DNA from: Candidatus Altarchaeota archaeon
GTDB taxonomy: Archaea; SpSt-1190
NCBI GenBank assembly: GCA_030590165.1
Contig: JAUUZA010000003.1
Span: forward strand, 1 to 34,070
DNA: 34,070 nt
Direction: 5' to 3'
The position numbers and the translations under genes are program-made. Numbering within the stretch: position 1 is the first letter of the stretch; the number at the start of each line of letters is the position of its first letter. The notes beneath the pieces are model-generated. The model searched no databases. It saw nothing but the letters and a program-made list of their open reading frames with translations, and was not told the DNA's origin. Shown here one piece after another: positions 18,486 through 26,125 of the stretch.

Positions 18486-19379
18486 GTGCTTACGCTTTCA
18501 CTTGGTTTGTTGTTGTTGATAATTGGCGCTGAATTAGTTGCTAATGGTGTTAAGCAAGTCTCAAAACTTTTTGGTTTTTTTGGCACTTCTTTTGGGTTTG
18601 TGCTTGTCGCAATTTCTTCTTCTTTACCTGGGCTTTCAATGAGTTTATTTTCCGCATTCGAAACTCCTGAATTGATTATGTATTTAGTTGTTACAAATTT
18701 TATTTTTCAGATGACTTTTTTCTTGGGTATGATTGGTGCGGTTAAAAAAACAATTTGTTTTGTTAATCTTGGGGTTAATTTCAAATATTTATTATTGATG
18801 AGTATTATTGTTTTCATTGCATCATTGGATGGGATTGTAGATGGATTTGAAGGAAGTGTTATACTCATTATATATTTTTCAAGATTGGTGTTAATGAAAG
18901 TAAGGCGTCAAACCTTATTTGAAAATCCCTTGAGATTTTTGTCAGATAGTTTGGGTGGATTGATGATGTTGCTTGCTGGAGGTATAATGATATTGATTGG
19001 AACGCGTGGTGCAATTGAAGGTGCCATTTCATTTGTTGAACCTTTTACACCGCTCATTGGTGTTGTTGGAATATTACTTGCTGTGATTACTCTTTTCCCT
19101 ACTTTTTCTTTTTCATTGATAGCCTCTTCTAAAGGTAAGTGTAATGAGGCTATATCTAATTTAATCGAATCCAGTTTTTTTATGTTAGCAGTTCCAATTG
19201 GATTTGCATCATTATTATTTCCAATTCCAGTTAACTCACAGTTTTTTGCTTTTTGTATGGGGGTGTCATTTTTGGCTTTACTTCTTTTTCATAATGGGTG
19301 TTTCTCGAAGTGGAAGGCGTTTATTATTGGGTCGGCTGGGATACCTTTTGTTTTGTTTATGAAATCTATTTTAAGTTAA
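18486..19379 (+). CDS. CaCA (sodium/calcium exchanger) superfamily paralog lacking canonical acidic residues
   Basis: Two alpha-repeat-like regions (GAELVANGVKQVSK...LVAISSSLPGLSMSLFSA and ITLFPTFSFSLIASS); similar in plan to the 28860 gene; many TMs. Confidence 0.75.
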   Translation: MLTLSLGLLLLIIGAELVANGVKQVSKLFGFFGTSFGFVLVAISSSLPGLSMSLFSAFETPELIMYLVVTNFIFQMTFFLGMIGAVKKTICFVNLGVNFKYLLLMSIIVFIASLDGIVDGFEGSVILIIYFSRLVLMKVRRQTLFENPLRFLSDSLGGLMMLLAGGIMILIGTRGAIEGAISFVEPFTPLIGVVGILLAVITLFPTFSFSLIASSKGKCNEAISNLIESSFFMLAVPIGFASLLFPIPVNSQFFAFCMGVSFLALLLFHNGCFSKWKAFIIGSAGIPFVLFMKSILS

Positions 19380-19396
19380 AATGAGCATAATTCATA

Positions 19397-19414
19397 TGCC
19401 CCAATGGCTCAGTG
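19397..19414 (+). repeat. partial duplicate of the tRNA-Thr 5' end
   Basis: tgccccaatggctcagtg is identical to 19473-19490 at the tRNA-Thr 5' end. Confidence 0.8.
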
Positions 19415-19473
19415 CAACCGAAACATCGGTTGACGCTGTAAGATGTCTCGCTTCGCTCGAGCATCTGGAGTGT

Positions 19474-19545
19474 GCCCCAATGGCTCAGTGGTAGAGCGAC
19501 TGCTTCGTAAGCAGTAGGTCCCGAGTTCGACTCTCGGTTGGGGCT
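19474..19545 (+). tRNA. tRNA-Thr (CGT)
   Basis: Acceptor gccccaa/ttggggc; anticodon arm actgc-ttCGTaa-gcagt; GAGTTCGACTC T-arm. Confidence 0.94.
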
Positions 19546-19556
19546 TAAAGCAAAGA

Positions 19557-19835
19557 TTATTGTTTTTTGTCCCAGAATGCGTGTGCATCATCTTCCATTT
19601 TATCAAGTCGGGTATAGTAGTCAGGGAACTCGAGAAGATGAGCTAATGCAATTTTTCCAGTTAAAAGTGGGTCGTCATTTGTTACATTAGTTATTGGTGT
19701 TTCAGTTCCGTGTTCAAGTTCAACATCCATCCCACGTCTAAATTGTTCAACATCAAATTTGTCCCATTTAATTTCAAGTTTTTCCCCAATATTTTTAGCG
19801 TCTTCAATTGTAAATGTTTGTTTTGTCATAAACAT
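19557..19835 (-). CDS. DUF5661-like protein
   Basis: EQFRRGMDVELEHGTETPITNVTNDDPLLTGKIALAHLLEFPDYYTRLDKME resembles the family as I remember it. Confidence 0.7.
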   Translation of the reverse strand: MFMTKQTFTIEDAKNIGEKLEIKWDKFDVEQFRRGMDVELEHGTETPITNVTNDDPLLTGKIALAHLLEFPDYYTRLDKMEDDAHAFWDKKQ

Positions 19836-19931
19836 CTAAGTTCTTTGAGTTTAAAGAAATTAGTTTTGAGGGAAAAAAATAAATTTTGATTACGAATTTA
19901 TGAGTGTAATTTAGAGATTTAATAATGAGAA

Positions 19932-19978
19932 ACTGTTTTGTAAGAAGAAGGTTTCGAGTTTGACTCTTGGTTGGGGCT
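19932..19978 (+). pseudogene. decayed 3' part of a tRNA-Thr(CGT)-like gene
   Basis: 47-nt ungapped alignment to 19499-19545 with about 8 mismatches, 6 of them C->T. Confidence 0.75.
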
Positions 19979-20087
19979 AAATTTTTTTCTCAAAAATTTA
20001 TAGGACGCCCCACTAAACACCTTGACCAAAAATTATACTGGTTCACCCTCGGTTCACCAGCATTCCAATATAAATAAAAAAAAGAAA

Positions 20088-20110
20088 AAACTACCTTAAA
20101 AAGGTAGTTT
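20088..20110 (-). terminator. terminator-like hairpin at the end of the rSAM/peptide cassette
   Basis: aaactacctt-aaa-aaggtagttt (10-bp stem), followed on the minus strand by T-rich TTTTTTCTTTTTTTT. Confidence 0.75.
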
Positions 20111-20227
20111 TCCTTCTTTATACAACCACCAGAGGCCTCCTCCTACAATTGCTAATACTACTACAACGATTCCTCCTATAAATAGTGGGCTTGTTGTAAA
20201 TGTTGATATTATTTCTGCTATTGCCAT
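20096..20227 (-). CDS. 43-aa hydrophobic small protein; candidate radical SAM substrate (RiPP-like precursor) or membrane partner
   Basis: Not in the ORF track. MAIAEIISTFTTSPLFIGGIVVVVLAIVGGGLWWLYKEGKLPF*, preceded by GGAGGTGA 8 nt upstream; starts 20 nt after the radical SAM stop; stop lies inside the terminator stem. Confidence 0.8.
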   Translation of the reverse strand: MAIAEIISTFTTSPLFIGGIVVVVLAIVGGGLWWLYKEGKLPF

Positions 20228-20247
20228 TTTTCATTCACCTCCTTTTT

Positions 20248-21672
20248 TTATTTTTTTTCATATTCCTTTTTCCAATAAGGATCAGTAATTCTTTTCAGTT
20301 CTTCGTCAAATTCTATTAAAGTTTTATGATATCCTTCATCTTTCATTGCTTCTTCAGCAGATTTATCTTGAGGTAAAACTTTACTTGCTATTGCTATGTC
20401 CATGAATGTTTGGTGGTGATCTCTGATAAAACAAGGTCTTAGCATATTCCCGAGTTTTCCATTCTGATTAAAATATTTTTTTTGCCATTCTCTACCCTTA
20501 ACAAAAAAATCTGAAAACAAAGCATCTGAAATTTTTTTGCCTTCAGAAAACAATTGTTTAACATTATGTTTGTAATAGGGAATAAAAACACAAGGCATTA
20601 TATTTCCATTCCAATCTATGTAGAAATAACCTCCAGATTTTCCACAAGACATACAGCCCTTTGAAAGTATTGCACTATTCCAGAAATCAGCAACAAACCA
20701 TTGTTTTTCACTAAGAATATATTTCCATTTTTTGAATAATTTAAATCGTTGTTCAGGACTAATCATAAGTTCTGTCGTAAATTTTCTCCCTATTGGCATG
20801 TATTGAAATATCCACATATAAGTGGCTCCTAATTTTTCAAAATAGTGGTCATAAAATTTATCTGTTAGTAACACATCAATGTTCTTTTTTGTTGCTGTTA
20901 CAGATACGCCGAATAGAACACCTTCTTCTCTTAAATTTTTCATTGCTCTTAAAATTCCTTTGTAAACTCCTTTACCCCTCCTATAATCAGTCTCATTCTC
21001 AAAACCCTCTACGGATATTGAAGGAGTTATGTTTCCCAGTTCTGCAATTTCTTTAGCAATATCGGGAGTAATCAAAGTTCCATTGGTATATATCAAGAAA
21101 AAACTATCTTTCCATTTTCTTGGTAAGTCCAATATGGATTTTCCCTCGCTCTTATACATCAAGGGTTCTCCTCCCGAAATCACAAAAAATCTCATACCCA
21201 TTTCATCGTGTAATTCGGTCATTGTTTTATCAAGAATGGACCAATCAAGTGTTTCAGCCGTTGTTGAAGTTGAAGAGGCATAACAACCTATGCAGTTAAG
21301 ATTACATTTTTTTGTTGGACTTATTGTAACAAAACCAGGGGGTGTCATATCGTATTTTTCTTTGAATGTCAATATCGCTTCTTTTTTATGATCATCTTGA
21401 AAAAATCCCTGCTCCACTAAAGTTTCAACAAGTCTCTTTGCATATTTTTTTGAAATAATACCTCTATCGAGATTTTTAAGAACCGAAAGATACATAGCCC
21501 TCAAACCATTAAATTTATCTATCTGGGCATTTCTTGAAAACAGAGGAATATCTTTTTCAACCATATTTTTATAAAGTGTTTTCTCAAATTTCTTGGATAA
21601 CACTTTCCTCATCAATTTATTACCTACAACAACCTTTCCAAAGTTTGAAATCATTTTTTTTTCTAAATTCAT
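20248..21672 (-). CDS. radical SAM protein with additional C-terminal Cys cluster (SPASM-like)
   Basis: CNLNCIGCYASS (CxxxCxxC), VISGGEPLMY, C-terminal GCMSCGKSGGYFYIDWNGNIMPCVFIPYY...RPCF. Confidence 0.93.
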   Translation of the reverse strand: MNLEKKMISNFGKVVVGNKLMRKVLSKKFEKTLYKNMVEKDIPLFSRNAQIDKFNGLRAMYLSVLKNLDRGIISKKYAKRLVETLVEQGFFQDDHKKEAILTFKEKYDMTPPGFVTISPTKKCNLNCIGCYASSTSTTAETLDWSILDKTMTELHDEMGMRFFVISGGEPLMYKSEGKSILDLPRKWKDSFFLIYTNGTLITPDIAKEIAELGNITPSISVEGFENETDYRRGKGVYKGILRAMKNLREEGVLFGVSVTATKKNIDVLLTDKFYDHYFEKLGATYMWIFQYMPIGRKFTTELMISPEQRFKLFKKWKYILSEKQWFVADFWNSAILSKGCMSCGKSGGYFYIDWNGNIMPCVFIPYYKHNVKQLFSEGKKISDALFSDFFVKGREWQKKYFNQNGKLGNMLRPCFIRDHHQTFMDIAIASKVLPQDKSAEEAMKDEGYHKTLIEFDEELKRITDPYWKKEYEKK

Positions 21673-21693
21673 ATTCTTACATCCCTTAACTCA

Positions 21694-21711
21694 TTTCAGT
21701 TTTTTGTGAAA
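21694..21711. promoter_or_regulatory. candidate operator upstream of the radical SAM gene
   Basis: TTTCAGTTTTTTGTGAAA, 16/18 identical to the site at 22232-22249. Confidence 0.5.
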
Positions 21712-21733
21712 TTGTAAAACAAAAAAAAACAAA

Positions 21734-22228
21734 TTATCCCAAAATCCTCCCAATTTTATCAATTGAAATCTTTTTCAGAAAAATTGTTTTTTCAAACCAA
21801 CTAAGGTAAGTTTCCAACTGCTTATAGTCTTTTATTAAATTTGATATTTTTGGATTATTATTAAACTTTTTAAGATGTTCTAAATCTTTAATTAGGGGTT
21901 GAATATCATTTTGTAAAAATCTTTTAATTATTACATTGAAAGCCTCAACAAAAGATAATACTTGTGTGTATAATTTTTTTTTGTTTTCTTTTCTGACAAG
22001 TTTAATCATATTTAAATTCTCAAGAAGTTTTAAACTTGGGCTGACTAAACTTAAACTGTATCCAGTTTTCTTTGCTATTTCTTTCTGAGAAAGGGGGGGC
22101 TCCGATAATAAAAGTGTTGCCCAGACTCTACCGGCCGGTCCACCTAAACCCCATCGCTTTGCGAGGTTTCCCGTTTCATCAATGAAGTTTTTCTCTTTTT
22201 TGATTATATTGTTTTTCATTTTTTTCAC
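21734..22228 (-). CDS. GbsR/MarR-like transcriptional regulator
   Basis: RWGLGGPAGRVWATLLLSEPPLSQKEIAKKTGYSLSLVSPSLKLLENLNMIKLVRKENKKKLY is the GbsR-type wHTH pattern. Confidence 0.85.
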   Translation of the reverse strand: MKKMKNNIIKKEKNFIDETGNLAKRWGLGGPAGRVWATLLLSEPPLSQKEIAKKTGYSLSLVSPSLKLLENLNMIKLVRKENKKKLYTQVLSFVEAFNVIIKRFLQNDIQPLIKDLEHLKKFNNNPKISNLIKDYKQLETYLSWFEKTIFLKKISIDKIGRILG

Positions 22229-22231
22229 AAC

Positions 22232-22249
22232 TTTCAGTTTTTACTGAAA
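22232..22249. promoter_or_regulatory. candidate autoregulatory operator of the GbsR-like gene
   Basis: TTTCAGT-TTTT-ACTGAAA, perfect 7-bp inverted repeat just upstream of the regulator start. Confidence 0.55.
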
Positions 22250-22413
22250 ATAGGACACAACCATATTTAAAAGGTTTTACTTTTTTGAATTGAATCAAGT
22301 TTCACAGAATTCTTTGTTTTTCGTTTACAATAATTGATACAAAAACGAAAGTTTGAATTTATATCTGTTGCTATGTCATTACTTTCATCAAAAAAGTTCG
22401 AAGCCTAAAATTC

Positions 22414-23052
22414 TTACTTCGTTTTAAAATATAAATAAGCCCCACCATAACAACATTTCCTTTTAAAATTCATTTTTCTTAAGTTTATTTCTTTTTTAGA
22501 AGTATCCTGATCTTGATATGTATAAAAAATTAATTTACCGCCTTTTTCTAGGGATTGCCACAATTTATTATAATTTTTTTCATTAAAAAAAAGTGCAGCT
22601 AACATAATATATTTGAATTTTGCATTAAATGGAAGATCTTCTCCGTTACGATATAAAAATTTTTTGAAGTTTCCTTTGAACTTTGGAAAAATTATTTCTT
22701 TTGCATTTCTAATTTTTGTAGCATCAAAATCTATTCCAAAGGGTTCTAATTTGTATTCTGAATTTATCACAATAAATTTTAATGAGAGCCCATTTGAACT
22801 TCCAATATCAAGAATTTTTCCGGGTGAATCAATTAGTGAAATAAGCTCACTAAACTTTAATGGAAAGGTGAAGGAAGAACCACCAACTCCATTTTCTTTT
22901 ATGAGATGTTTTTTATCAATTATTAAATCGATAACTTCAATCATCCAAGTTTTAAGATAATTTATGAGTCTAGGAGTAAATTCTTGGTGTAATCCATGTT
23001 TTAATCCTTGAGCCTCAAAAATTGGTTCATTCATAACAAGCCAAGGGTGCAC
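22414..23052 (-). CDS. class I SAM-dependent methyltransferase-like protein
   Basis: GKILDIGSSNGLSLKFIVINSEYKLEPFGIDFD, LPFNAKFKYIMLAALFF, SLEKGGKLIFYTYQD. Confidence 0.75.
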   Translation of the reverse strand: MHPWLVMNEPIFEAQGLKHGLHQEFTPRLINYLKTWMIEVIDLIIDKKHLIKENGVGGSSFTFPLKFSELISLIDSPGKILDIGSSNGLSLKFIVINSEYKLEPFGIDFDATKIRNAKEIIFPKFKGNFKKFLYRNGEDLPFNAKFKYIMLAALFFNEKNYNKLWQSLEKGGKLIFYTYQDQDTSKKEINLRKMNFKRKCCYGGAYLYFKTK

Positions 23053-23073
23053 TCAATTAATTGGCGTTTAAAT

Positions 23074-23313
23074 TTAAAGCATTAAAGGTTTTATCTTTTT
23101 ACGAATATTAGATTTCTTGTTTAAACAAGAATGAGATAGAAAACACGATTTACAATCTTTGGTTTGGAGAGGACGAAAGATTAATTTTCCTTTTTGAGAA
23201 AGTAAGACAAGTGCTTCTCTTACAACTTCTACAGATGCGTCAAGTTCCCTCGCCAGTTCTGTTAATGAAGAAATTTGGTTTTCATTTACCTTTTCAATTA
23301 GTTGAAATAACAT
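23074..23313 (-). CDS. FeoC-like winged-helix protein with Cys motif
   Basis: MLFQLIEKVNENQISSLTELARELDASVEVVREALVLLSQKGKLIFRPLQTKDCKSCFLSHSC; start 23313 is just after the feoB stop (track start 23415 lies inside feoB). Confidence 0.72.
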   Translation of the reverse strand: MLFQLIEKVNENQISSLTELARELDASVEVVREALVLLSQKGKLIFRPLQTKDCKSCFLSHSCLNKKSNIRKKIKPLML

Positions 23314-23321
23314 AATATCAC

Positions 23322-25256
23322 TTAAATTAACAAACTCCCAATCACTTTTACAGTTAGAGCCATGGCATAAGCAAGGATGAATGAATATAAGACTGAAAAT
23401 CCTGTCCATTTCCACGAACCAGTTTCCTTACGTATAATTCCTAATACTGCTAGGCAAGGAGTATAAATTAAGACAAAGACCATGAAAGCGTATGCCGTGA
23501 CGGTACTCATTGATTGAGTAAGTAATGTGCTTAGATTTGCCTCACCAACACCATATAATGTTCCAAAAGTTCCAACTACCATGTCCTTGGCGAGGAAGCC
23601 TGCAATAAGAGCAACATTAAATTTCCAATCGAAACCGAGAGGTTTGAAGATTGGTTCAAGTAATTTTCCAATTTGAGCTGAGTATGATTGTTCTAAACTT
23701 ACTCCCCAAGGATGTGTGTTGAGAAACCAAATCAACATTATTCCCATAAGTAATAGAGTTGATGCCTTCTTTAGAAATTCTGCAACTTGTTGCCAAGTTT
23801 CTAAAAGAACATTTTGAATTTTAGGTAATTGATAATCTGGAAGTTCAAGGACGAAAGGGTCGGGCTCACCTTTGAATATTGTCCTTCGGAAGACGAAGGC
23901 CATACCAAATGCGAGAAGGGCACCGAGTAGATAAAGTGACAAAATTACTAGACCTTCCGAATTTGGAAAGAAAGCACCAGCAAATAGCATATAAACAGGA
24001 AGTCTTGCACTGCATGAAATAAGTGGGTTTATGAGTATAGTTATTAAACGATCTTTTTTATTTTCAATACTTCTGGCTGTCATAATTGCAGGTACATTAC
24101 AACCAAGACCCATAATCATAGGTATAAAGGAACCGCCATGAAGTCCAACCTTTGCCATGAATTTATCCATGAAAAAAGCGGCTCGAGGAAGATAACCACT
24201 ACCTTCAAGCCAAGATATGGCAAAAAACATGAAGGCAATTGGTGGAACAAAGATGAGTACAAAACCTAGACCTCCAATAATTCCTTCTATGATGAGTGAA
24301 TTAAACCAAGGAGACGTGATGTATGTTCCTAACCATGAACCAAAATTAGCAAAGAAGGCATCGATTAAGTCCATAAAAGGCGCTGATAAAGTAAAAGAAA
24401 AGTGGAAGGTTGCCCAGAGTGCTAATAAGAATAAAGGAAGGGCGAGAAAACGATTCAAAACTATGGAATCAATTTTTTCTGAAATTGTTGATTTCAAATA
24501 TCCCTTATTAAAAACTTGAGATATAATATTTGAGATTTGATTATACCTTGCATCAGGAACTAGTAGTTCTTTATGTTTTGGAATGTCTTCAGAAACTTTA
24601 TCTAAAACTTTTTGTGCCGCAGATGAAGGTTTTGAACCATTAATCAAGACTTCATTTTCAAGAAGGTAAAATATTTCTTGGCGCTGTGTTTTTTTTGGAA
24701 GAACCTTTGTCAAACTTTTTGTATATTTTTCAAGTGAAGGATATTCTAACAATTTTGGTTTTTTTGGATTTTTAATATTTGTAATAATTTCATCTTTGAG
24801 TTTTTCAATTCCAGTATTGTTAGTAGCTATTGTTTCAATTACAGGAACACCAAGAATTTCCGAAAGTTTTTTGATGTCGATGTTCATATGTTTAGATTTA
24901 GCGAGGTCCATTTTGTTAAGCACAAGAATTAAGGGAATTTCTAATTCAATTAATTGTAATGTTAAATTAAGGTTTCGCAAGAGATTTGATGAATCAAGAA
25001 TGTCAATAACCAAATCAGGTTTATTCTCAATAATGAAATTGCGAGAAATTCTTGAATCTATTGCTTCGGATGACAAGGCATATGTCCCTGGTAAATCAAC
25101 AACCTTAATTTGTAGGTCATTGTGAATAAGTTTTCCTTCCTTTTTTTCTATAGTGACTCCCGGCCAGTTAGCAACACGTTGTTTGAGACCAGTAAGCAAA
25201 TTGAATATTACTGTCTTACCGACATTAGGATTTCCAATGACTGCAACAGTTTTCAT
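23322..25256 (-). CDS. feoB: ferrous iron transport protein B
   Basis: G1 GNPNVGKT, VDLPGTYALSS, NKMD; GLGCNVPAIMTARSIENKKDRLITILINPLISCSARLPVY. Confidence 0.95.
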   Translation of the reverse strand: MKTVAVIGNPNVGKTVIFNLLTGLKQRVANWPGVTIEKKEGKLIHNDLQIKVVDLPGTYALSSEAIDSRISRNFIIENKPDLVIDILDSSNLLRNLNLTLQLIELEIPLILVLNKMDLAKSKHMNIDIKKLSEILGVPVIETIATNNTGIEKLKDEIITNIKNPKKPKLLEYPSLEKYTKSLTKVLPKKTQRQEIFYLLENEVLINGSKPSSAAQKVLDKVSEDIPKHKELLVPDARYNQISNIISQVFNKGYLKSTISEKIDSIVLNRFLALPLFLLALWATFHFSFTLSAPFMDLIDAFFANFGSWLGTYITSPWFNSLIIEGIIGGLGFVLIFVPPIAFMFFAISWLEGSGYLPRAAFFMDKFMAKVGLHGGSFIPMIMGLGCNVPAIMTARSIENKKDRLITILINPLISCSARLPVYMLFAGAFFPNSEGLVILSLYLLGALLAFGMAFVFRRTIFKGEPDPFVLELPDYQLPKIQNVLLETWQQVAEFLKKASTLLLMGIMLIWFLNTHPWGVSLEQSYSAQIGKLLEPIFKPLGFDWKFNVALIAGFLAKDMVVGTFGTLYGVGEANLSTLLTQSMSTVTAYAFMVFVLIYTPCLAVLGIIRKETGSWKWTGFSVLYSFILAYAMALTVKVIGSLLI

Positions 25257-25564
25257 TTTTTGATAATCTCCTTTTCTTTGTTAATTGGTTCAACAATAAT
25301 TTTGCTTATGGATCGTCTTCCCATTCCGAGTTTACAATCTCCTACCTGAACCATACTATGGTGACCAAAATTTTGAATTTTTTTTATGATGGCGCCCCTA
25401 TAACACCCCATGTTATTAATGTGTCTTGTAAAATGACCGCAACCAGAGAAACCAACAATTTTTGCTTCTTGTCCAATTGGAAGTTCTGAGAGTGAAACTT
25501 CTGAAGTTTCCAAAAGTGTATGGTGTCGCATTCCCCTTCTTCGTCTACGAAATTGTTGTCTCAT
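25253..25564 (-). CDS. feoA: FeoA family protein
   Basis: SLSELPIGQEAKIVGFSGCGHFTRHINNMGCYRGAIIKKIQ...VQVGDCKLGMGRRSISKIIVE; 4-bp overlap with feoB. Confidence 0.9.
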   Translation of the reverse strand: MRQQFRRRRRGMRHHTLLETSEVSLSELPIGQEAKIVGFSGCGHFTRHINNMGCYRGAIIKKIQNFGHHSMVQVGDCKLGMGRRSISKIIVEPINKEKEIIKK

Positions 25565-25578
25565 TAGGTTAACCTAAT
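25563..25578. promoter_or_regulatory. candidate DtxR/IdeR-type iron box at the feoA start
   Basis: Perfect palindrome ATTAGGTTAACCTAAT. Confidence 0.7.
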
Positions 25579-25631
25579 TTATTTTAGTAAGAAGGTAATT
25601 AAAAAGACTATCCTAAAAAAATTAGGAAATC

Positions 25632-25645
25632 TTAGGCTGACCTAA
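25632..25645. promoter_or_regulatory. second iron-box-like site at the dtxR 3' end
   Basis: TTAGG-CTGA-CCTAA; half-sites TCCTAA/TTAGGA also at 25611-25627. Confidence 0.5.
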
Positions 25646-26057
25646 TTTTTTTGAAATCATTTTGGAGTTTTTCATAAAGTCCTTTGTCTTCAAGAAATCT
25701 TAAAAAACTTTGTAAGGCTTCAAGAGTTTCGCAACTTAGTTGGTGTTCAAGTTTACAAGAATCAAGGTGGGTGGTTTTTTCAGAAACAGACATTAGTCTG
25801 AAAAGATTTTCTAATACCTCCTGACGTTTGCGGACAAGACGAGCGGCTCTTAACCCCTTTGTGGTTAGTTTAACCCCTTCATATTGCTTGTATAAAATAA
25901 GTTTTCGTTCAGCAAGTTTATGTAACATTTCTGTGACTGAGGGTGGTTTGACTCTTAGTCTGGCGGCAAGGTCTTTTGTTCTGACATATCCCTTCTCTTG
26001 AAAAATTAATAATATAGTTTTTAGATAATCCTCGACTCGACTTGAATATTTAGGCAT
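25632..26057 (-). CDS. DtxR/MntR family metal-dependent regulator
   Basis: SSRVEDYLKTILLIFQEKGYVRTKDLAARLRVKPPSVTEMLHKLAERKLILYKQYEGVKLTTKG...LDSCKLEHQLS. Confidence 0.92.
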   Translation of the reverse strand: MPKYSSRVEDYLKTILLIFQEKGYVRTKDLAARLRVKPPSVTEMLHKLAERKLILYKQYEGVKLTTKGLRAARLVRKRQEVLENLFRLMSVSEKTTHLDSCKLEHQLSCETLEALQSFLRFLEDKGLYEKLQNDFKKIRSA

Positions 26058-26064
26058 GCCTAAA
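26049..26064. promoter_or_regulatory. candidate autoregulatory iron box over the dtxR start codon
   Basis: Perfect palindrome TTTAGGCATGCCTAAA containing the dtxR ATG. Confidence 0.6.
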
Positions 26065-26125
26065 TGTATGTTGGTATATTATAAAAAGTTAAGAGGTGAG
26101 ATTAATTTTTTTAATTTGTATTAGG

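Noticed and set aside
19409-19606. 65-aa minus-strand ORF
   Set aside because: Antisense to tRNA-Thr and overlapping the DUF5661-like gene; PRVELGTYCLRSSRSTTEPLGH is typical of translated tRNA.
19397-19978. Split tRNA halves (Nanoarchaeum-like)
   Set aside because: The 5' fragment ends in the D-loop rather than at the anticodon, an intact tRNA-Thr is present, and the 3' copy is decayed; no complementary leader pair was found.
20127-20237. Alternative upstream ATG giving a 37-aa out-of-frame peptide (MKNGNSRNNINIYNKP...)
   Set aside because: That ATG is only about 1 nt from the Shine-Dalgarno, too close; the in-frame ATG at 20227 has ideal 8-nt spacing and a plausible TM peptide.
23074-23415. 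Track start 23415 for the FeoC-like ORF
   Set aside because: It lies inside feoB; ATG 23313 just after the feoB stop gives a clean wHTH start.
24217-24519. 100-aa and 109-aa (24796) plus-strand ORFs within feoB
   Set aside because: Antisense to a well-supported conserved CDS; shadow ORFs.
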